The notes: generated from the letters alone by a model not told the origin. Numbered from the stretch's first letter, positions 36,289 through 48,570 are shown. The stretch: 64,000 nt of DNA from Congeria kusceri (GCA_027627225.1 CM051030.1:6884001-6948000); one strand, 5' to 3'. Made by a program: numbers and translations.

Positions 36289-38340
36289 TAATGACATATT
36301 TAAAATAGTTCATGTGTGCCCTTTAACTTATGTATACAGTTAGCGTGAGTAGTTTTTCTTATATCAAATGTTAAAATTGTGTTGTGTGTTGATTTTGTGT
36401 ACACAATAAGACTACTTTTACCTATAAATTATATACGAATAATTATCTTTACTTGATCTTAAAGGCACTGTATTTTGAAATGCAATTATCCACAGCATTA
36501 TGCATGATGCAGGTCGCTCCACCGCACTCTAAATCCGCCTTTAGTACACATGTTTATCCTCTAGCCGACCCATGGTGCTTGCAAGGACATTGTAATAACA
36601 TGCATGTTATAATACGGAACGTCCACCAGCATTTACACAAGTGTGGCATTTCAATGTAATAACGTGTACGTTTTATTCTTTCCTTAAATTTTATTTAGAC
36701 GCGGACGCTTGAGTTATTAGAAACAAAAACGAGCCACTTCAGAATGTTGGTGATTGTTGATTCAAGTATTTCCGACAGATTCGACTCAAAATGATATCAG
36801 TTTTCTTTAACATTCATCTCTTTCTACATATTCGTATATCCGAACAACACAAACAAACATGTACTTTTGTACTAGTTAATGGAAAAAAGACCTACCGTGA
36901 ACTCGTATACGTCTCTCAGACGTTCACATATTGTCACAATTTACATGTATATGCTAACAATTTTTTTTATACAAAACACAGTCATATGCGTGCTACAATA
37001 TTTATCAGTTAGCACGAGTAAATAAAACGATCAACTGATCTTGTATGAATTCAACTGTTCCTGTATGGAATCTAAGCATCATGATTGGCTAAAACCAGTG
37101 CCTGTATAAAATTTCGATGCCTGTATTAGACTTAGCAGCTCTTTTGATTGGTAAGATGAACTGTTCCTATTTGAAATTGGAAATATGAAAGTGTTTTCTA
37201 GAAACAATATGACGCCATCATGAAATAAATAAAAATAAACGCCAACAATCGGATCTGTAAACTTTTCAGGGGTAATAACTAATAAAAGTTACATGTAATA
37301 CCTACGGGCTCATACCAATACAGCAAACCTCGGACAAATAACAGTGCCTGTATTAAATCACTTATTTAATAACATTATAGGACATAAAATATCAAAATAA
37401 ATCATACAACACCCATTTCCCAATTCCCTGAAAAATCAATCCTGAAAAACATATTACTAAACATTATACATAAAAGCCTATACAACATCAATGTCATAAC
37501 TGTCAAAGGTGAATTGCTATTCTTTTATAAATAGCGCACCAATATCATGCTCGATAACCATCTCAGCTGACAAAACAAGGGAATATTTTAAGTTTCATTC
37601 ATTTTACTCAAACGGCAACAACAGCATAAAATTGTTATTATAATTTCAAATCCATAAAGGAAAATGACACATATACTGTAGTAATATGTCGATTAACAAT
37701 GCAACATGTCGAGGAATTATTTGTTATAGCATTCACACTGTGTGGGTACATAGACATGCTGATTTAAAAATTATTAAACGAAATAAAAAAGTCGAAATTA
37801 GAAAGTTATCATTTTATCATGAACAGACGTAAAACTGCAAACAATCTAACAGTAACAGTATCAGTATATTTTTCCCTAACCGCAGACAATTTCAAATGTA
37901 GATCGTTGCCTCTAGAGCAGCAAGAACAATAATCATTCACCTATGTTAAGCATGTAGCACACTTGCGGAGTGTATTACTTATGCAGCAACTATCTTAATA
38001 ACAATGTTCCCATCTGACACTTTTAATCCTAACTGGATAGAACCGGATATTAGCGGAGGGTTAATGATGTAAAACATTTTAACATGGTCTGTCGTAACTT
38101 GATTCGTGTTATTTCGTCGTGTAATGTGGTTTATTACACGCAGCGACACCAAATCCATACATGTTTACTTGATAATGCGGCAGAATACACCAATTAAGTA
38201 GGGTTTATTCTGGTCTGAAAACAATCAGCTAAGAATAATTCTAGATAACGTTGGCACCATGTTGCAAATTTTGCGGTAAATAGACTCACGTGTAATGAAC
38301 CTGTATCAGGTGACCTACAACAATTGACCTTTGCGCCGAA
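36289..38340. other. intergenic, nothing recognised
   Basis: AT-rich upstream region of the multi-module gene. No supported exon or repeat. Confidence 0.35.
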
Positions 38341-38343
38341 ATG

Positions 38344-38350
38344 TATAAAA
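38344..38350 (+). promoter_or_regulatory. candidate TATA box of the multi-module gene
   Basis: TATAAAA with a purine-rich 3' side. 'acagtcaactc', an Inr-like sequence, lies about 30 bp downstream. A strong donor (GTAAGT at 38402) then closes a ~25-nt leader exon. A TATA box, start site and short exon in this order make a coherent promoter. Confidence 0.55.
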
Positions 38351-38374
38351 AGCTATAATGTGAACACAAAACAT

Positions 38375-38401
38375 ACAGTCAACTCTTGGTCTGCATCTGA
38401 G
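38375..38401 (+). other. candidate non-coding exon 1 of the multi-module gene
   Basis: From the inferred start near 38375 to the GTAAGT donor. There is no ATG in it. It would splice to 40648, where 'tttggaattgcag' precedes 'acaATG'. Only transcript data can prove the link. Confidence 0.45.
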
Positions 38402-38466
38402 GTAAGTGTGCATTCGAATTCATATTAAACGTAAAAGATACAATACGTTAAAATCATAAAAATATA

Positions 38467-38575
38467 AGTAGTAGTAGTAGCAGTAGAAGTAGAAGTAGTA
38501 GTAGTAGTAGTAATAGTAGTAATAGTAGTAGTAGTAGTAGTAGTAGTTGTTGTTGTTGCTGTTGTTGTTTATTAT
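38467..38575. repeat. (AGT)n trinucleotide microsatellite
   Basis: An 'agt' run with 'aat', 'agc' and 'aga' interruptions, passing into 'tgt' triplets at 38550-38570. It lies in the inferred first intron. Poly-Leu, poly-Tyr and poly-Gln frames on the minus strand are artefacts. Confidence 0.95.
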
Positions 38576-39162
38576 TGTGACATGTGAATACAACATCGAT
38601 AGATGACAACAAAATAGATGACAAGTAAAAACATAGCAAAGCACCCGGCCCGGTGGGCCTATAAGTCACCAAAATGATTATATTATTTATAAATCTGTTA
38701 ACTATGTACATACAAATTGATAAACATAACAGTAAATACAGATCATATATACAAAAAGATAAATGTGGTTATGTAATACTTGTATTTTAATAATATAATT
38801 ATGTCTATTAAAAAGGTGGCCTATGTAAAAATAACCGTTTAATAATACCGTTTAGTAATACAACGACATAGCTTTGAAAAATATTATGTATATAGAATCA
38901 TTATATAATACGTATATCCATACTGCACAGTTTTAACGCCTGTTCATATCTTGTCTATAGTTATGCGGGTTATGTCTTAAAATAATCTGAAATTTAGATA
39001 TTAATACTGGCATATAATAACGTTTAAAACAGGGAATATATATAATGGGAAAAGAGTGTACGCATTCTGAGATAAAAATCAATTTATAATATGGGTTGTG
39101 TTTGTTTGGCCCTTTTCCTGTTTACATTTTGACGTCAGATAACACATGACTCCTTACCAAGC

Positions 39163-39247
39163 ACGATCGCCCAGTCGGTTAAAGCGCTGTCTGCTGTTAT
39201 TTCTTCGAATGGCTCCTAAAACGTGAGTTCAATACCCGCTTGTGGTT
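39163..39247 (+). tRNA. tRNA-like sequence, probable SINE head
   Basis: 'gcccagtcggttaaagcg' resembles box A with a D-arm and 'gagttcaatacc' resembles box B, 60 nt apart. The intervening stems do not fold cleanly and no anticodon can be assigned. Confidence 0.3.
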
Positions 39248-39420
39248 TAAATTTTTTCGGACTTATTTTGCTATTTTGTTTTTATCAAATATTTTATTGT
39301 GTATTATATTAATTTTTATTTATTTAAGGCACATGTCTTAGTAAAGCGCATTTCTATCAAATAATACAGTTAATTGTGCAATATGGATACAATTTTTCGA
39401 TGACGTAGTCCCTTTTAGTA

Positions 39421-40015
39421 CAGTAAAACCCCGATAATACGACCACTTGAGTGTCTTAATAAAAGTGGTCTTAATAGCGGGGTGGTCGTATTATCGAGGT
39501 ACGGCAGATCACCGAGTCAGTACATTAAAACGTCTGTGTAATTAAAAGTTTTAATGAAAATAATGAATAACGGATAAAAAAAAAGAAACTTCCAATTTGT
39601 TTTCAAAAAATGTTTCATTGAATACATATTATGCAGCGTATAGTTATGGATATGAACTTCACATTAAGTTGGAAATTAATTAAAACTTTATTAACTAAGC
39701 CCATTTAAGGTTCAGCATTCATCAGTGTTACCTACTAACTGCCAGATAGTGTCAATTAACGTCATATGAGACACAGTCGATGTGCTAATCCCTTATAAAA
39801 GCAGTTGTAACATTGTTTTTCACACGTTCCATTTATACCGCAAACATTATGTTATCTCCACGGCATATGTTGTTAATGGATGATGTTAAGTGTCAACGAC
39901 CAAATGACACTGGTCGCAATAACGGGGTTATTTTGAGCATTATTTGGTACATTCGGTCTGGGATTAGTGGTCGTAATACGGAATAGCGTGGTGCCCGTAT
40001 AATCGGGGTTTGCGA
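39421..40015. mobile_element. pogo/Tc1-like MITE
   Basis: The left end 'cagtaaaaccccgataatac', then 'gaccac', is preceded by TA (39419-39420). The right side carries 'gtggtcgtaatacgg' and 'gtataatcggggttt', the inverted equivalents, with the terminal bases decayed. An additional internal 'gtggtcgtattatcgagg' lies at 39482. No coding capacity. Confidence 0.75.
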
Positions 40016-40640
40016 CCATTGAAATATATTGAAAAACAATCGGGTACATTTTGAGTTTATGTATAAAATAACAACACGTTTAACACCAATTGCAAACTAT
40101 CATACAGTTAATTAGTAATTATAATAAGGGTTTAAAGAGTAAAGTCCGTAGACACTTGCTATTTGCACGTAGCTTGTTAATATAAAATATGGCGTATGTT
40201 AAGACATCAGCGAAATCAATTTGTAAGAACCCTTGTTGATTTTGTAAAAGTGTACAAAGTTTTCACTAAAAGTAATTTAAAAAGTTTTAAATATTATTTA
40301 AAAGTAAACATTATTTAAATATTATCTTCTATGAAGTATTGTTAAACGAGTTAATGCGATTGCGATATCGTTAGAAGCGCACACTAATTCTTAAATTACT
40401 ATGATTTAGCAATGGTTGATATGCTAAAATAAAAATCAAACATATTATTTCGAAATATAAATTCATTACCACGGTATCTTTATTGATGTCAATTTTATTC
40501 TAGTTTACCTATTTATTTGAACGATTTTCGCATTGTCATACGTTAACGATCTACTCCCTGTACGAAAGTGGGCAATCAAAAAGCCAATTGTACAACTAGC
40601 TACACTTTGTTGCTAGATAATTTTCGAGGTATATTTTGGA
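40016..40640. other. intron sequence, nothing recognised
   Basis: AT-rich; part of the inferred first intron of the multi-module gene. Confidence 0.35.
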
Positions 40641-40647
40641 ATTGCAG

Positions 40648-40723
40648 ACAATGATCCCCCTACAGAGTTGTGTGCTGTTGGCTAGCTGTTGTGTGCTGAT
40701 ATCCGCAACCGGAATCCCTGTTG
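40648..40723 (+). CDS. signal-peptide exon of the multi-module gene
   Basis: ATG at 40651 opens 24 codons, 'MIPLQSCVLLASCCVLISAT' followed by 'GIPV', then one base before a GTATGG donor at 40724. The hydrophobic core (residues 7-19) with small residues before 'TG' is a typical secretory signal peptide. Phase 1 at the donor fits every downstream module exon; joining to 46808 restores Gly, giving 'PVGNTCTF'. The acceptor 'aattgcag' at 40647 supports a preceding leader exon. No competing ATG lies in the proposed exon. The intron that follows is about 6.1 kb and holds a LINE. Confidence 0.7.
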
Positions 40724-41203
40724 GTATGGCAAACTTTTGACGAAAGTTTTATTGCAATACAGCCTAAAAACGCTTGAACAAGCTGAGCGTTGCATAAGCG
40801 TTAAGTTGTTTTATTTTGTCCTGCAATCTTATGTTTCTTTATTAAAACTGTTAGTAAAAATATAAACTAAGTGCTGCTTAAAATTCGTTTTCATATATAC
40901 CCTGTCAAATTATATGCCATGAAAATCATAGTTATACTGAGCAATGATATTTAAGTTATTTTTAGTTGCAATAGGTCAAAGTCTTTAAAACTCTAATTCA
41001 GAGACAATTACGAGTGTCTTTACTTTAGAAGTGTTTGCAATTAATGTTTTCGTACTAGAGAAGAGGGACAATAGTTAATACTTTTGTTGAAACTAAGAAA
41101 ATTCTAAACTAAATAAATTGTTTCAGTATATTATTTTGGATATATTGGACGGTGGAGTGTTTCAAATAAGTCGAAAATATTTGTTCTCATATGCGATGGA
41201 TAT

Positions 41204-42330
41204 TTGTTAAATGCTAATTCATGCCGAATAAAGGGAAACCAAAATTCGGACACAGTCTTTAGAGGACAAAGATACAAAGCGCAAAATGGCTACCGGACTA
41301 AGACCACAGCAGCCAGTTGTTCCGACAGCCCAGTCGTATATTATGTAAACGCCTGCAACCACATTAGTCCACACTCTTTCAGCCAACAAACACCATATTT
41401 TATGAACATGGCGACAGGTAATTCTCCGATTTTAACTCCGCTGACACAACATACGACCCCTGATAACGCACAAAAGCTTTTCCAACGGCTAGATAGTATG
41501 GACAATAAAATATGCCAATTAGATCAAATAAAGTCGAGTGTAAAACACATAACGGACCGATTATGGACCGATTAGCCAATATGGAGTCAAAAATCGAGGA
41601 CATAGAAAACAGTCACTCATTTATCAGTGATCGAAACGATGGGCTATTAGCTTCTTCGTCGCGAAACACTAGTGATATCGGAGTTTTAAAGAGCGAACTA
41701 TCTGTTGTGAAATCTGAGAATGACCAATTAAAACAATTAATAAAAAGTGCAAAGAGCATGTGCTGGATCTTAAATGTCGTTCAATGCGGGATAACTCCTT
41801 GTTTTGGGGCATCCCAGAGGGTCTGGGAGAAAAAACATTCGGCAACCCAAACCCAAGTGCTTCGTCCGGTGGTTCTCTATCCGCTACTTTCGGGTGACAT
41901 CTATACGCCTACTTCGTATGCTGCTTCTATGCATCAAAGACTTCATGACTGTAACGACCCGTTTTACGAAAACTGTGAGTCCAAAGTTCTCGATTTTTGC
42001 AAAACTATGTTACATATTGAAAACCCAGAACAGTGCATAAAGATAAGCAGAGCTCACAGAGTTGGTGCGTACGTTCAAGGGAAAATCCGCTCGTTTGTTG
42101 CCAAATTTGTGGACACGAAACCAAAAATGATTGTAAAGGAATCGCTCAAACGCACAAAACTCAATTTCAGCGGCCCTAATGTGACCGACCAATACCCACC
42201 GGAAGTCAACGAACGCCGTCGTAACCTTATATCTGTCATGAAGCAGGCAAAACAGGTCGGCAAACGAGCTAATCTCATACGAGATAAGCTCTATATAAAC
42301 AACAAGCTATATGAACCATCATCACAGTAA
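41204..42330 (+). pseudogene. LINE ORF1-like coding region
   Basis: The first frame (41204-41575) and the second (to 42330) are parts of one protein, split by an 11-bp tandem duplication at 41554-41574. The second part has a coiled-coil-like heptad region ('NMESKIEDIENS', 'LKSELSVVKSENDQLKQLI') followed by 'CIKISRAHRVG', 'VAKFVDTKPKMIV' and 'PPEVNERRRNLI'. That arrangement of coiled coil then nucleic-acid-binding domain is typical of LINE ORF1 proteins. A garbled stretch near 41770-41900 suggests another indel. Confidence 0.7.
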
Positions 42331-42609
42331 CATACATTCTCGTCCAACGGCGTTTCCGCCTCCACGGTGCGACCAGAAGCGACATTACATAATCAGCCGC
42401 GTGTGTCTGCGGGTGCGGTCCCTCAACAGGAGCCTGCTGCCCCAGCGACGTCCGTAAAACCGCGGGATCAAGGGTCAGTGGGGGCAGCACAACATGCTTA
42501 TGCTAAAACACGACCGTCAGGAAATGCAGCGGCGTCCCAGCCGACCACACTTTCGGCGACGTCAAAAACCGGGCCGACTGAACCAGGTGTAGGCTTTTCT
42601 CAGTAGGAC

Positions 42610-43460
42610 TGTGGGGAAAAGCGTGCTTTTGACTGTACTATAGGTTCATGGAATATCGAAGGTTTAAAATCATGTATCAATGACTATGAATTTATAAATA
42701 AAGTCCATTATTTTGACATATTATTTCTATGTGAAACGTGGCCTAAAGAAAACGATTCAGTAACTATAAATAGTTATCAAACTATTAATGTGCAAAGGCC
42801 GGAAAGAAGTTCATCCAAACGAGGTAACGGAGGAGTAATGCTGTTAATTAAATCATCCGTGTTGAAGGGAATAACGGTGTGTGAAACAGACACTAATGGT
42901 TTTATATGGATTAAGGCCGATAAACCATGTTTAACACTGAGAGGGATTTTATATTTGGATTTTTGGATTTGTTAAAATCTGGTGTAAGAAAATACAGTGA
43001 TCTTGGTTTAGCTACAATTTTTGGTGATTTAAACTCTCGTACGGGTGAACGATCTGATATTTTGTCAAATTTTAATGATTTTTAACGGTTTATACCAACT
43101 TTAGAAACAAGTTACCTAACTGATACATGTACATTTGCAATCTCGCATTCTTTGGATAAGTGCGTTATCACATCTGGTATTAAATTGATTGGTTTTTGTT
43201 TATCCAGTAATCTAAAATAGTTAACGGAAGAAGTGGTAATGACGCTAATGTGGGGAATTATACGTCTTTGTCCAATCACGGTAATAGTGTTATTGATTTC
43301 CAGATTGTGTCTGGAGATTCATTTCCCTTAGTTAAAAATTTTACTGTCCATGATTTATACAGATTCTCTTCTCATGTTCCAATATCATTTGTATTACACG
43401 TGGATATGAATCAAAAGTCAGAAAGTAGTAATAATGGTGCACCATATGTCAAATTTACAC
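42610..43460 (+). pseudogene. LINE ORF2 endonuclease region
   Basis: 'IGSWNIEGL', 'LFLCETWP' (catalytic Glu), 'RGNGGVMLLIKSS', 'FGDLNSRTG' (Asp-Asn pair), 'VIDFQIVSGD' and 'SSHVPISF' follow the exonuclease-endonuclease-phosphatase motif order used by LINEs for target nicking. A frameshift near 42960 and a TAA near 43083 break it. Confidence 0.8.
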
Positions 43461-43619
43461 GGAGTAGCGATAATATAGAAACATTTAAAATAAATATTGT
43501 GTCATGTAAAGAGGACTTTCAAGCTATTGATGATGGCATTATAAGCGGTCAATGTGATTTTGATGACAGTAAAGAAACATTTTCAAAGTTATTATATGAT
43601 AATACCTTTGCTGCAAGTT

Positions 43620-44672
43620 GAAAAACTATCAACATAAGAGGCACGAATGCTGGTCGTAAATTTAGAAATGAATGGTTTAACAATGAATGTGAACAAGCTA
43701 GGCGTGAGTTAATTTCTGCAAATCGAGCATATAAAAATAAAAAATCTGATGTATGCCGCAGATTATTAATCAAAAAACGTAGCCGTTACAAGAATATACA
43801 ATTTAAAACAAAAGAATAAATTACATAATCTGGCTAAAACACAACCTAATAAATTTTGGAAAGAAATAAAGAAATTGCGCAAAACTAAACCTTAAGAAAA
43901 TAATATCAGTAAAGAAGAGTTTTTTGTGCATTTTAAAAATCTTGTTGATAATGAAGCATTTTGTAACGAAGATGTTGAGAATAATACAAGTAGTGCCGAT
44001 ATTAGATGAAATCAATTATATAGTGATATTACTGAGGATGAAGTTGTAAAAGCTTTACATTTGTTAAAACAGGGTCAGAGTGGGGGTATCGATGATTTAA
44101 CGCCAGAAATGTTTAGTGAAAGCAGCTGACAGTACGCCAGAAATGTTTAGTGAAAGCAGCTAAAATTTTGCACCTATTGTATGTAAACTTTTAAACTACA
44201 TGTATGCAAATTGTCTTTATCCTTAAAGTTGGACTAAGGGTATCATAGTGCCAGTGCCCCTAAAAGGTAATATGAATGATGTTAACAATTATAGAGGAAT
44301 AACAGTAACACGTATTTTTTTCCAAAAGATATTGTATATTACTAGACGCTCGTTTACGTAAATGGGCTGACGACATTAGCCTCATTACTGACTGTCAATA
44401 TGGTTTCCTCATTACTGACTGTCAATATGGTTTTAGAGATAAACGAAGAACAGTAGATTGTATTTTTGTATTGTCTTCTATTATAAATAAAGTTATACAT
44501 AATGATAAACAAAAATTATACTGCGCTTTTACAGATGCTCACAAAGCTGTTGATGTTGTATATAAAAACGGTATATGGTTAAAATTATTACTATTTGGAG
44601 CTTCCACAAAACTTGTAAATATTCTAAAAAATAATATGAAGAAGTTAAATCTTGTGTACGTGTCAAATCAAA

Positions 44673-44725
<53 letters not shown>

Positions 44726-46020
44726 CACGATCACAGTACAGTGAATATTTCGACAGTAACATGAGTGTAAAACAGGGTGAGCCCCTTTCGCCATTGCTAT
44801 TTTTTTTATAAATGATATGGAAGAATATATGAAACAAGATAATTTTGATGCAATAACTATTGACGAAATTCAGTTATTTATGTTGTTATTTGCGGATGAC
44901 AATGTACTTTTTTTATTCACTAAAGAAGGACTCCAAAATCAGTTGAACAGTCTACACAGTTATTGCAATATGTGGGGTATTACAGTAAATATTGAAAAAA
45001 GCTATGTTATGGTTTGTAGAAAAAGTAATAGAACGGAAAATGTGGATTTTCGCTTTGATGGCATCAAACTCAATATTGTTAATAAATTTACATATCTTGG
45101 TGTCACTTTATCACAAAACGGAACATTTATGCAAGCACAGAAACAAGTATCGGAACAGGCACTGCGTGCTTTTTTTCTCTTAAAACAAACTATTTGATTC
45201 CATGGTTTGCGACATATGTGACAAATTAAAATTATTTGATGCAATGATAAGTCCTGTACTCAACTACGGCTCTGAGGTGTGGGGCTCTCATAGAGCTCAG
45301 GATACTGAGAGAGTTCAACTTAAATTTTTAAAACAAATTCTATGTGTGCGTCAGCAAACATGCAACGCCGCAGTATATGGTGAATTAGCTAGATTTCCTT
45401 TAAATTTGTTTAGAAAAATTAGAATAATTAAATTTAAATTCATTTAAAGTTTGTAACATGAAATCGACTGGAGGTAGCCTCATTAATACATGGACAATAC
45501 GGGTGAAGGAATTGTTAAATGAGCTTGGTTTTGCCTATTTATTCGATTGTGAAATAGTTTCAAACCTACAAATCGAAGCTGTTGTCAGGAGATTAAATGA
45601 TAATTATCTGCAACAGTGGTATTCCAATGTTAGAAATTCTGAGAAATTAGATTGTTACTTTAACTTTGAAAAATAATTTATTGCTGAAAAATACTTATTA
45701 TGAATTAATATCACAAATTTACAAGATATAGATGCTCAGCGCATTACTTAATTATTGAAGAAGGGAGATATAGAAATATTAATCGTGAAAATAGAATATG
45801 TAACAAATGTACTATGAATGTTATAGAAAATGAATATCACTTTTTGTTAGTTTGTCCTTTGTATGTAAAATTACGTATTAAATACTTACCCAGATACTAT
45901 ATCCAATGGCCCAGTATTACACAATTTAACCTCTTGATGTCGTGTAATAATGAAAAACTATTAATAAATATAGCCACTTTCTTAAGTATGGCAAATGACA
46001 TGCGTAACGATCCTATAACG
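43620..46020 (+). pseudogene. LINE ORF2 reverse transcriptase and C-terminus
   Basis: 'GQSGGIDDLTPEMF', 'YRGITVT', 'CQYGFRDKRRTVD', 'AFTDAHKAVD', 'QGEPLSPLLF' and 'LLFADDNVLF' (the catalytic DD pair at about 44895-44900) mark RT motifs. A 'YLGVTLSQNG' thumb follows. A (TAA)n run lies between two motifs, and short tandem duplications (34-bp period at 44101, 27-bp at 44380) break the frame. 'CNKCTMNVIENEYHFLLVCP' is the C-terminal CCHC-type knuckle. Confidence 0.8.
44673..44724. repeat. (TAA)n microsatellite inside the LINE
   Basis: About 16 'taa' triplets inserted in the RT region between the 'SNQR' and 'SQYSEY' coding blocks. It is foreign to the RT reading and gives poly-Ile/poly-Leu frames. 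Confidence 0.95.
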
Positions 46021-46644
46021 TTATCGATTATGCTTGCATTTCTTTCTTACCTTATGCCACACAAGATTTATTCCATGCTTTTCTCCAATCATTTTTTTTT
46101 CCTTTTATATGCAAGTTATACATTTTGTCATTATAGGAAATTACATTGTGTCACTTACTTTGTATTGTGTCATCTTCGTGTATTATTTAATTGTGTATGT
46201 CTTGGCAATGTTCTTTTTGAATATGCTAATAAATCTTTGACTTGACTTGACTTGAGTTAATACTAATGGTCGTTTTTTTAAGGATTTCCCATGTTCTCCA
46301 ACTATGTGGAAAATATTACAGTAGTATTTATATGTGAACAATTAGGTTATGATCTACTTATTATCGAAGTAACATAATTCGCATGCAGCGTTATAATACT
46401 TAAATAAGATCCCTACAAAGCCCTGCTTAAGCATGATGCATGTTTCTGCAGCTAAATATTAATTCTAACATGATACTCGCTAATATTTCTATAGACAAAG
46501 AACAAAATTATCGTTGTTAAACTACCCAATAAACAGTCAGAAAGAAGTTCCGATTCTGAGCGAAACATAGTAAAAAGTAGTTCCAATTATAACTGCAAAA
46601 ATATATGTCAAATCATGTTTGAGTCGAAATAATTTTCGCATTAT

Positions 46645-46773
46645 CGTTGTTAATCGGCCAATAAACAACTCTTTGTCGTTCCGATGCGTGGCTATTCAAC
46701 AACTCGGGCTAACGCTCTCGTGGTTTAATTCATAATTAACTCCAAATCATAGTTTATTGGCCGATAAACAACG
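46645..46773. repeat. short inverted repeat near module exon 3
   Basis: 'cgttgttaatcggccaataa' on the left mirrors 'ttattggccgataaacaacg' on the right with one mismatch. A further related copy of the left arm is at about 46513. It ends 35 bp before the splice acceptor of the next exon. Confidence 0.7.
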
Positions 46774-46807
46774 ACAAATCGAAAGTCATTTCTCAATTTT
46801 ATTTTAG

Positions 46808-46924
46808 GCAACACATGCACCTTCAAGGGCAAAGTATACAACGACGGCGACACGTGCAAAGACGACTGCCACACATGCAGATGTATATACGGATACATGC
46901 AATGTTCACAAGAGAAATGCCCAG
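46808..46924 (+). CDS. module exon 3 (first module, seven cysteines)
   Basis: 117 bp between 'attttattttag' and a GTACGT donor at 46925. It encodes 'NTCTFKGKVYNDGDTCKDDC', then 'HTCRC', 'IYGYMQ' and 'CSQEKCPG'. It has the module pattern, but Cys replaces the usual Phe before 'KDDC', giving seven cysteines. C-S-Q replaces C-T-K, so the reactive-site-equivalent residue is Gln. The most divergent intact module, as expected for an old N-terminal unit. Confidence 0.8.
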
Positions 46925-47544
46925 GTACGTCCATAAAATACAATATAGGAATAATGAAACTCCAGAGACATCACCAGGAGAGAAACCCTTATTACCATCC
47001 ACTCTCCTTTATTTAAGACAAGTGAGAATTACGTATACAATTCAGGACAATACATAAAACAGAACACAAAACATAAAACTGGGGTCACCGCCTTGGACCG
47101 GTCAATGCAAAGTATTGGGGGCTAAACTGGTTTAAAGGCATGCCGAACCTCACACTTAGCCCATAAGTAATCATAATATACGCACTTGTAAATATACTTT
47201 AACCTCCTAGCAATTCAATTCAAATTAAATAGCAATAAAATAGAATATCAATTCAATTGAATTACAATTTATTTACTCAGTAGTTCACAAAGCACATGTT
47301 CTCTTTACAGTTCAATGATTTCTCCCACTCTGCTCATGCACAGATAGATTCCCATTATACATTGTAATTTGAAATTACACATTATTATGGATATAGCACA
47401 TTGTTATTAAGCAGTCATCTATGACGTCACTTCGTTTTGCCGGTATCTGACCTGTTTATATGTAAATAATAACTGAATATTATAAATAATGAATACGAAA
47501 CGATACTGCCCAAGTAAGTGCAAGTATAACCTGGTATAATGGTA

Positions 47545-48175
47545 GCTTTTTTATACGCCCGTTCGAAAACCGGGACGTATAATGGGACGACCCTGGCGGA
47601 CGGTCGGGTTTAAAACTTTGACCCGGTTCATATCTTTGTCCACCATGGGTGGATTTTCAATAACTTGGCAGAAGTGACAAGCATGGCGAGTCGGAGTGTC
47701 GCGTGCAAGAACCAGGTCCCTAGGTCTAAGCTCAATTCAAGGTCAAAATTCAAATTTAAGAAATTAATCCTTAACACATTGTCCGGAGCATATCTTTGTC
47801 CAGCATAAATTGATTTTCAAATAACCTGGCAGAAGTGACAAGCATGGTGAGACGGAGTGTCGCAAGAAGGAACAAGGTCCTTAGGTCCAATGTTCAAGGT
47901 CATAATTCATGTTAAAGTTTAAGATATGAACCCTAAACACTTCGTTTGGAGCATATTTTTGTCCAGCTTGGATGGAGTTTTTATTTTGTCGTCTTGATTA
48001 TAGATTTCAGAATATATATTGAATAGTTTTGATGCCTCAACTCAGCACACAGATAGATGCTTTAGAGATGAATTAGATGCACAAATACCATGACTCTACC
48101 TTGTTAGTTTTTAAATATTTTCTCTTAAGTCGTTGAATCTTTACGGGCGTATCTTTGTGACAAAGACACTCTTGT
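47545..48175. mobile_element. intronic repeat with inverted 'acgcccg' ends
   Basis: Left 'ttatacgcccgttcgaaaac' and right 'tttacgggcgtatctttgtg' ends are inverted relatives. Inside are about three ~160-bp repeats with 'catatctttgtccacc', 'ggcagaagtgacaagcatgg' and 'cggagtgtcgc'. A type familiar from bivalve introns (from memory). No coding potential. Confidence 0.7.
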
Positions 48176-48453
48176 TGCGCATTTATTTTCCAATAAAAGC
48201 GACGTATTTTAGAGTACATGTATACATATAACGACAACAAAGGAAATAACATAATGTGGAATATTTATATACGAAAATAACTAAAAGGCACATATAAACC
48301 ATCATATTTAACAGTCCAATGTTTCAACATTTTACTAAAACAAACATAACGCTATGAAATGGCCCACATTATTTAAAATTGACCTGAACGCATGTCGTCC
48401 GAACGAATACGTAATCATTGTTCATTCGATTTCCGTAAGCTGTATTATTTCAG

Positions 48454-48570
48454 AGAAAGAATGTGAATATGAGGGAAAGACCTACAAGCACGGACAGGCC
48501 TTCATGGATGACTGCAATGATTGCAAGTGCAACGATGGCAATGTAGCATGCACTGAAAAGGCTTGTCCGA
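48454..48570 (+). CDS. module exon 4
   Basis: Acceptor 'tgtattatttcag', donor GTGAGC at 48571. Encodes 'ECEYEGKTYKHGQAFMDDC', 'NDCKC', 'NDGNVA' and 'CTEKACP'. All six module cysteines are present; the residue after C-T is Glu. It lies outside the four near-identical units and is distinct from the A and B types. Confidence 0.85.

Larger units (their letters stand above)
41150..46255 (+). mobile_element. dead non-LTR retrotransposon (LINE)
   Basis: Same-strand insertion in the intron after the signal-peptide exon. Parts in order are an ORF1-like region (41.2-42.3 kb), an apurinic-type endonuclease (42.6-43.4 kb), reverse transcriptase (43.6-45.2 kb), a C-terminal region with a zinc knuckle (45.2-46.0 kb) and a 3' end with AATAAA and 'cttgacttgacttga' tail repeats. 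Multiple frameshifts and stops make it non-functional. The overall plan fits an L1/Jockey-like LINE with two ORFs; the clade cannot be fixed without a tree. The 5' limit is uncertain. Confidence 0.85.

Noticed and set aside
38420..38711. Minus-strand frames with poly-Tyr, poly-Leu and poly-Gln
   Set aside because: Direct translation of the (AGT)n microsatellite.
44529..44837. Minus-strand poly-Leu frame
   Set aside because: Antisense of the (TAA)n run within the LINE.
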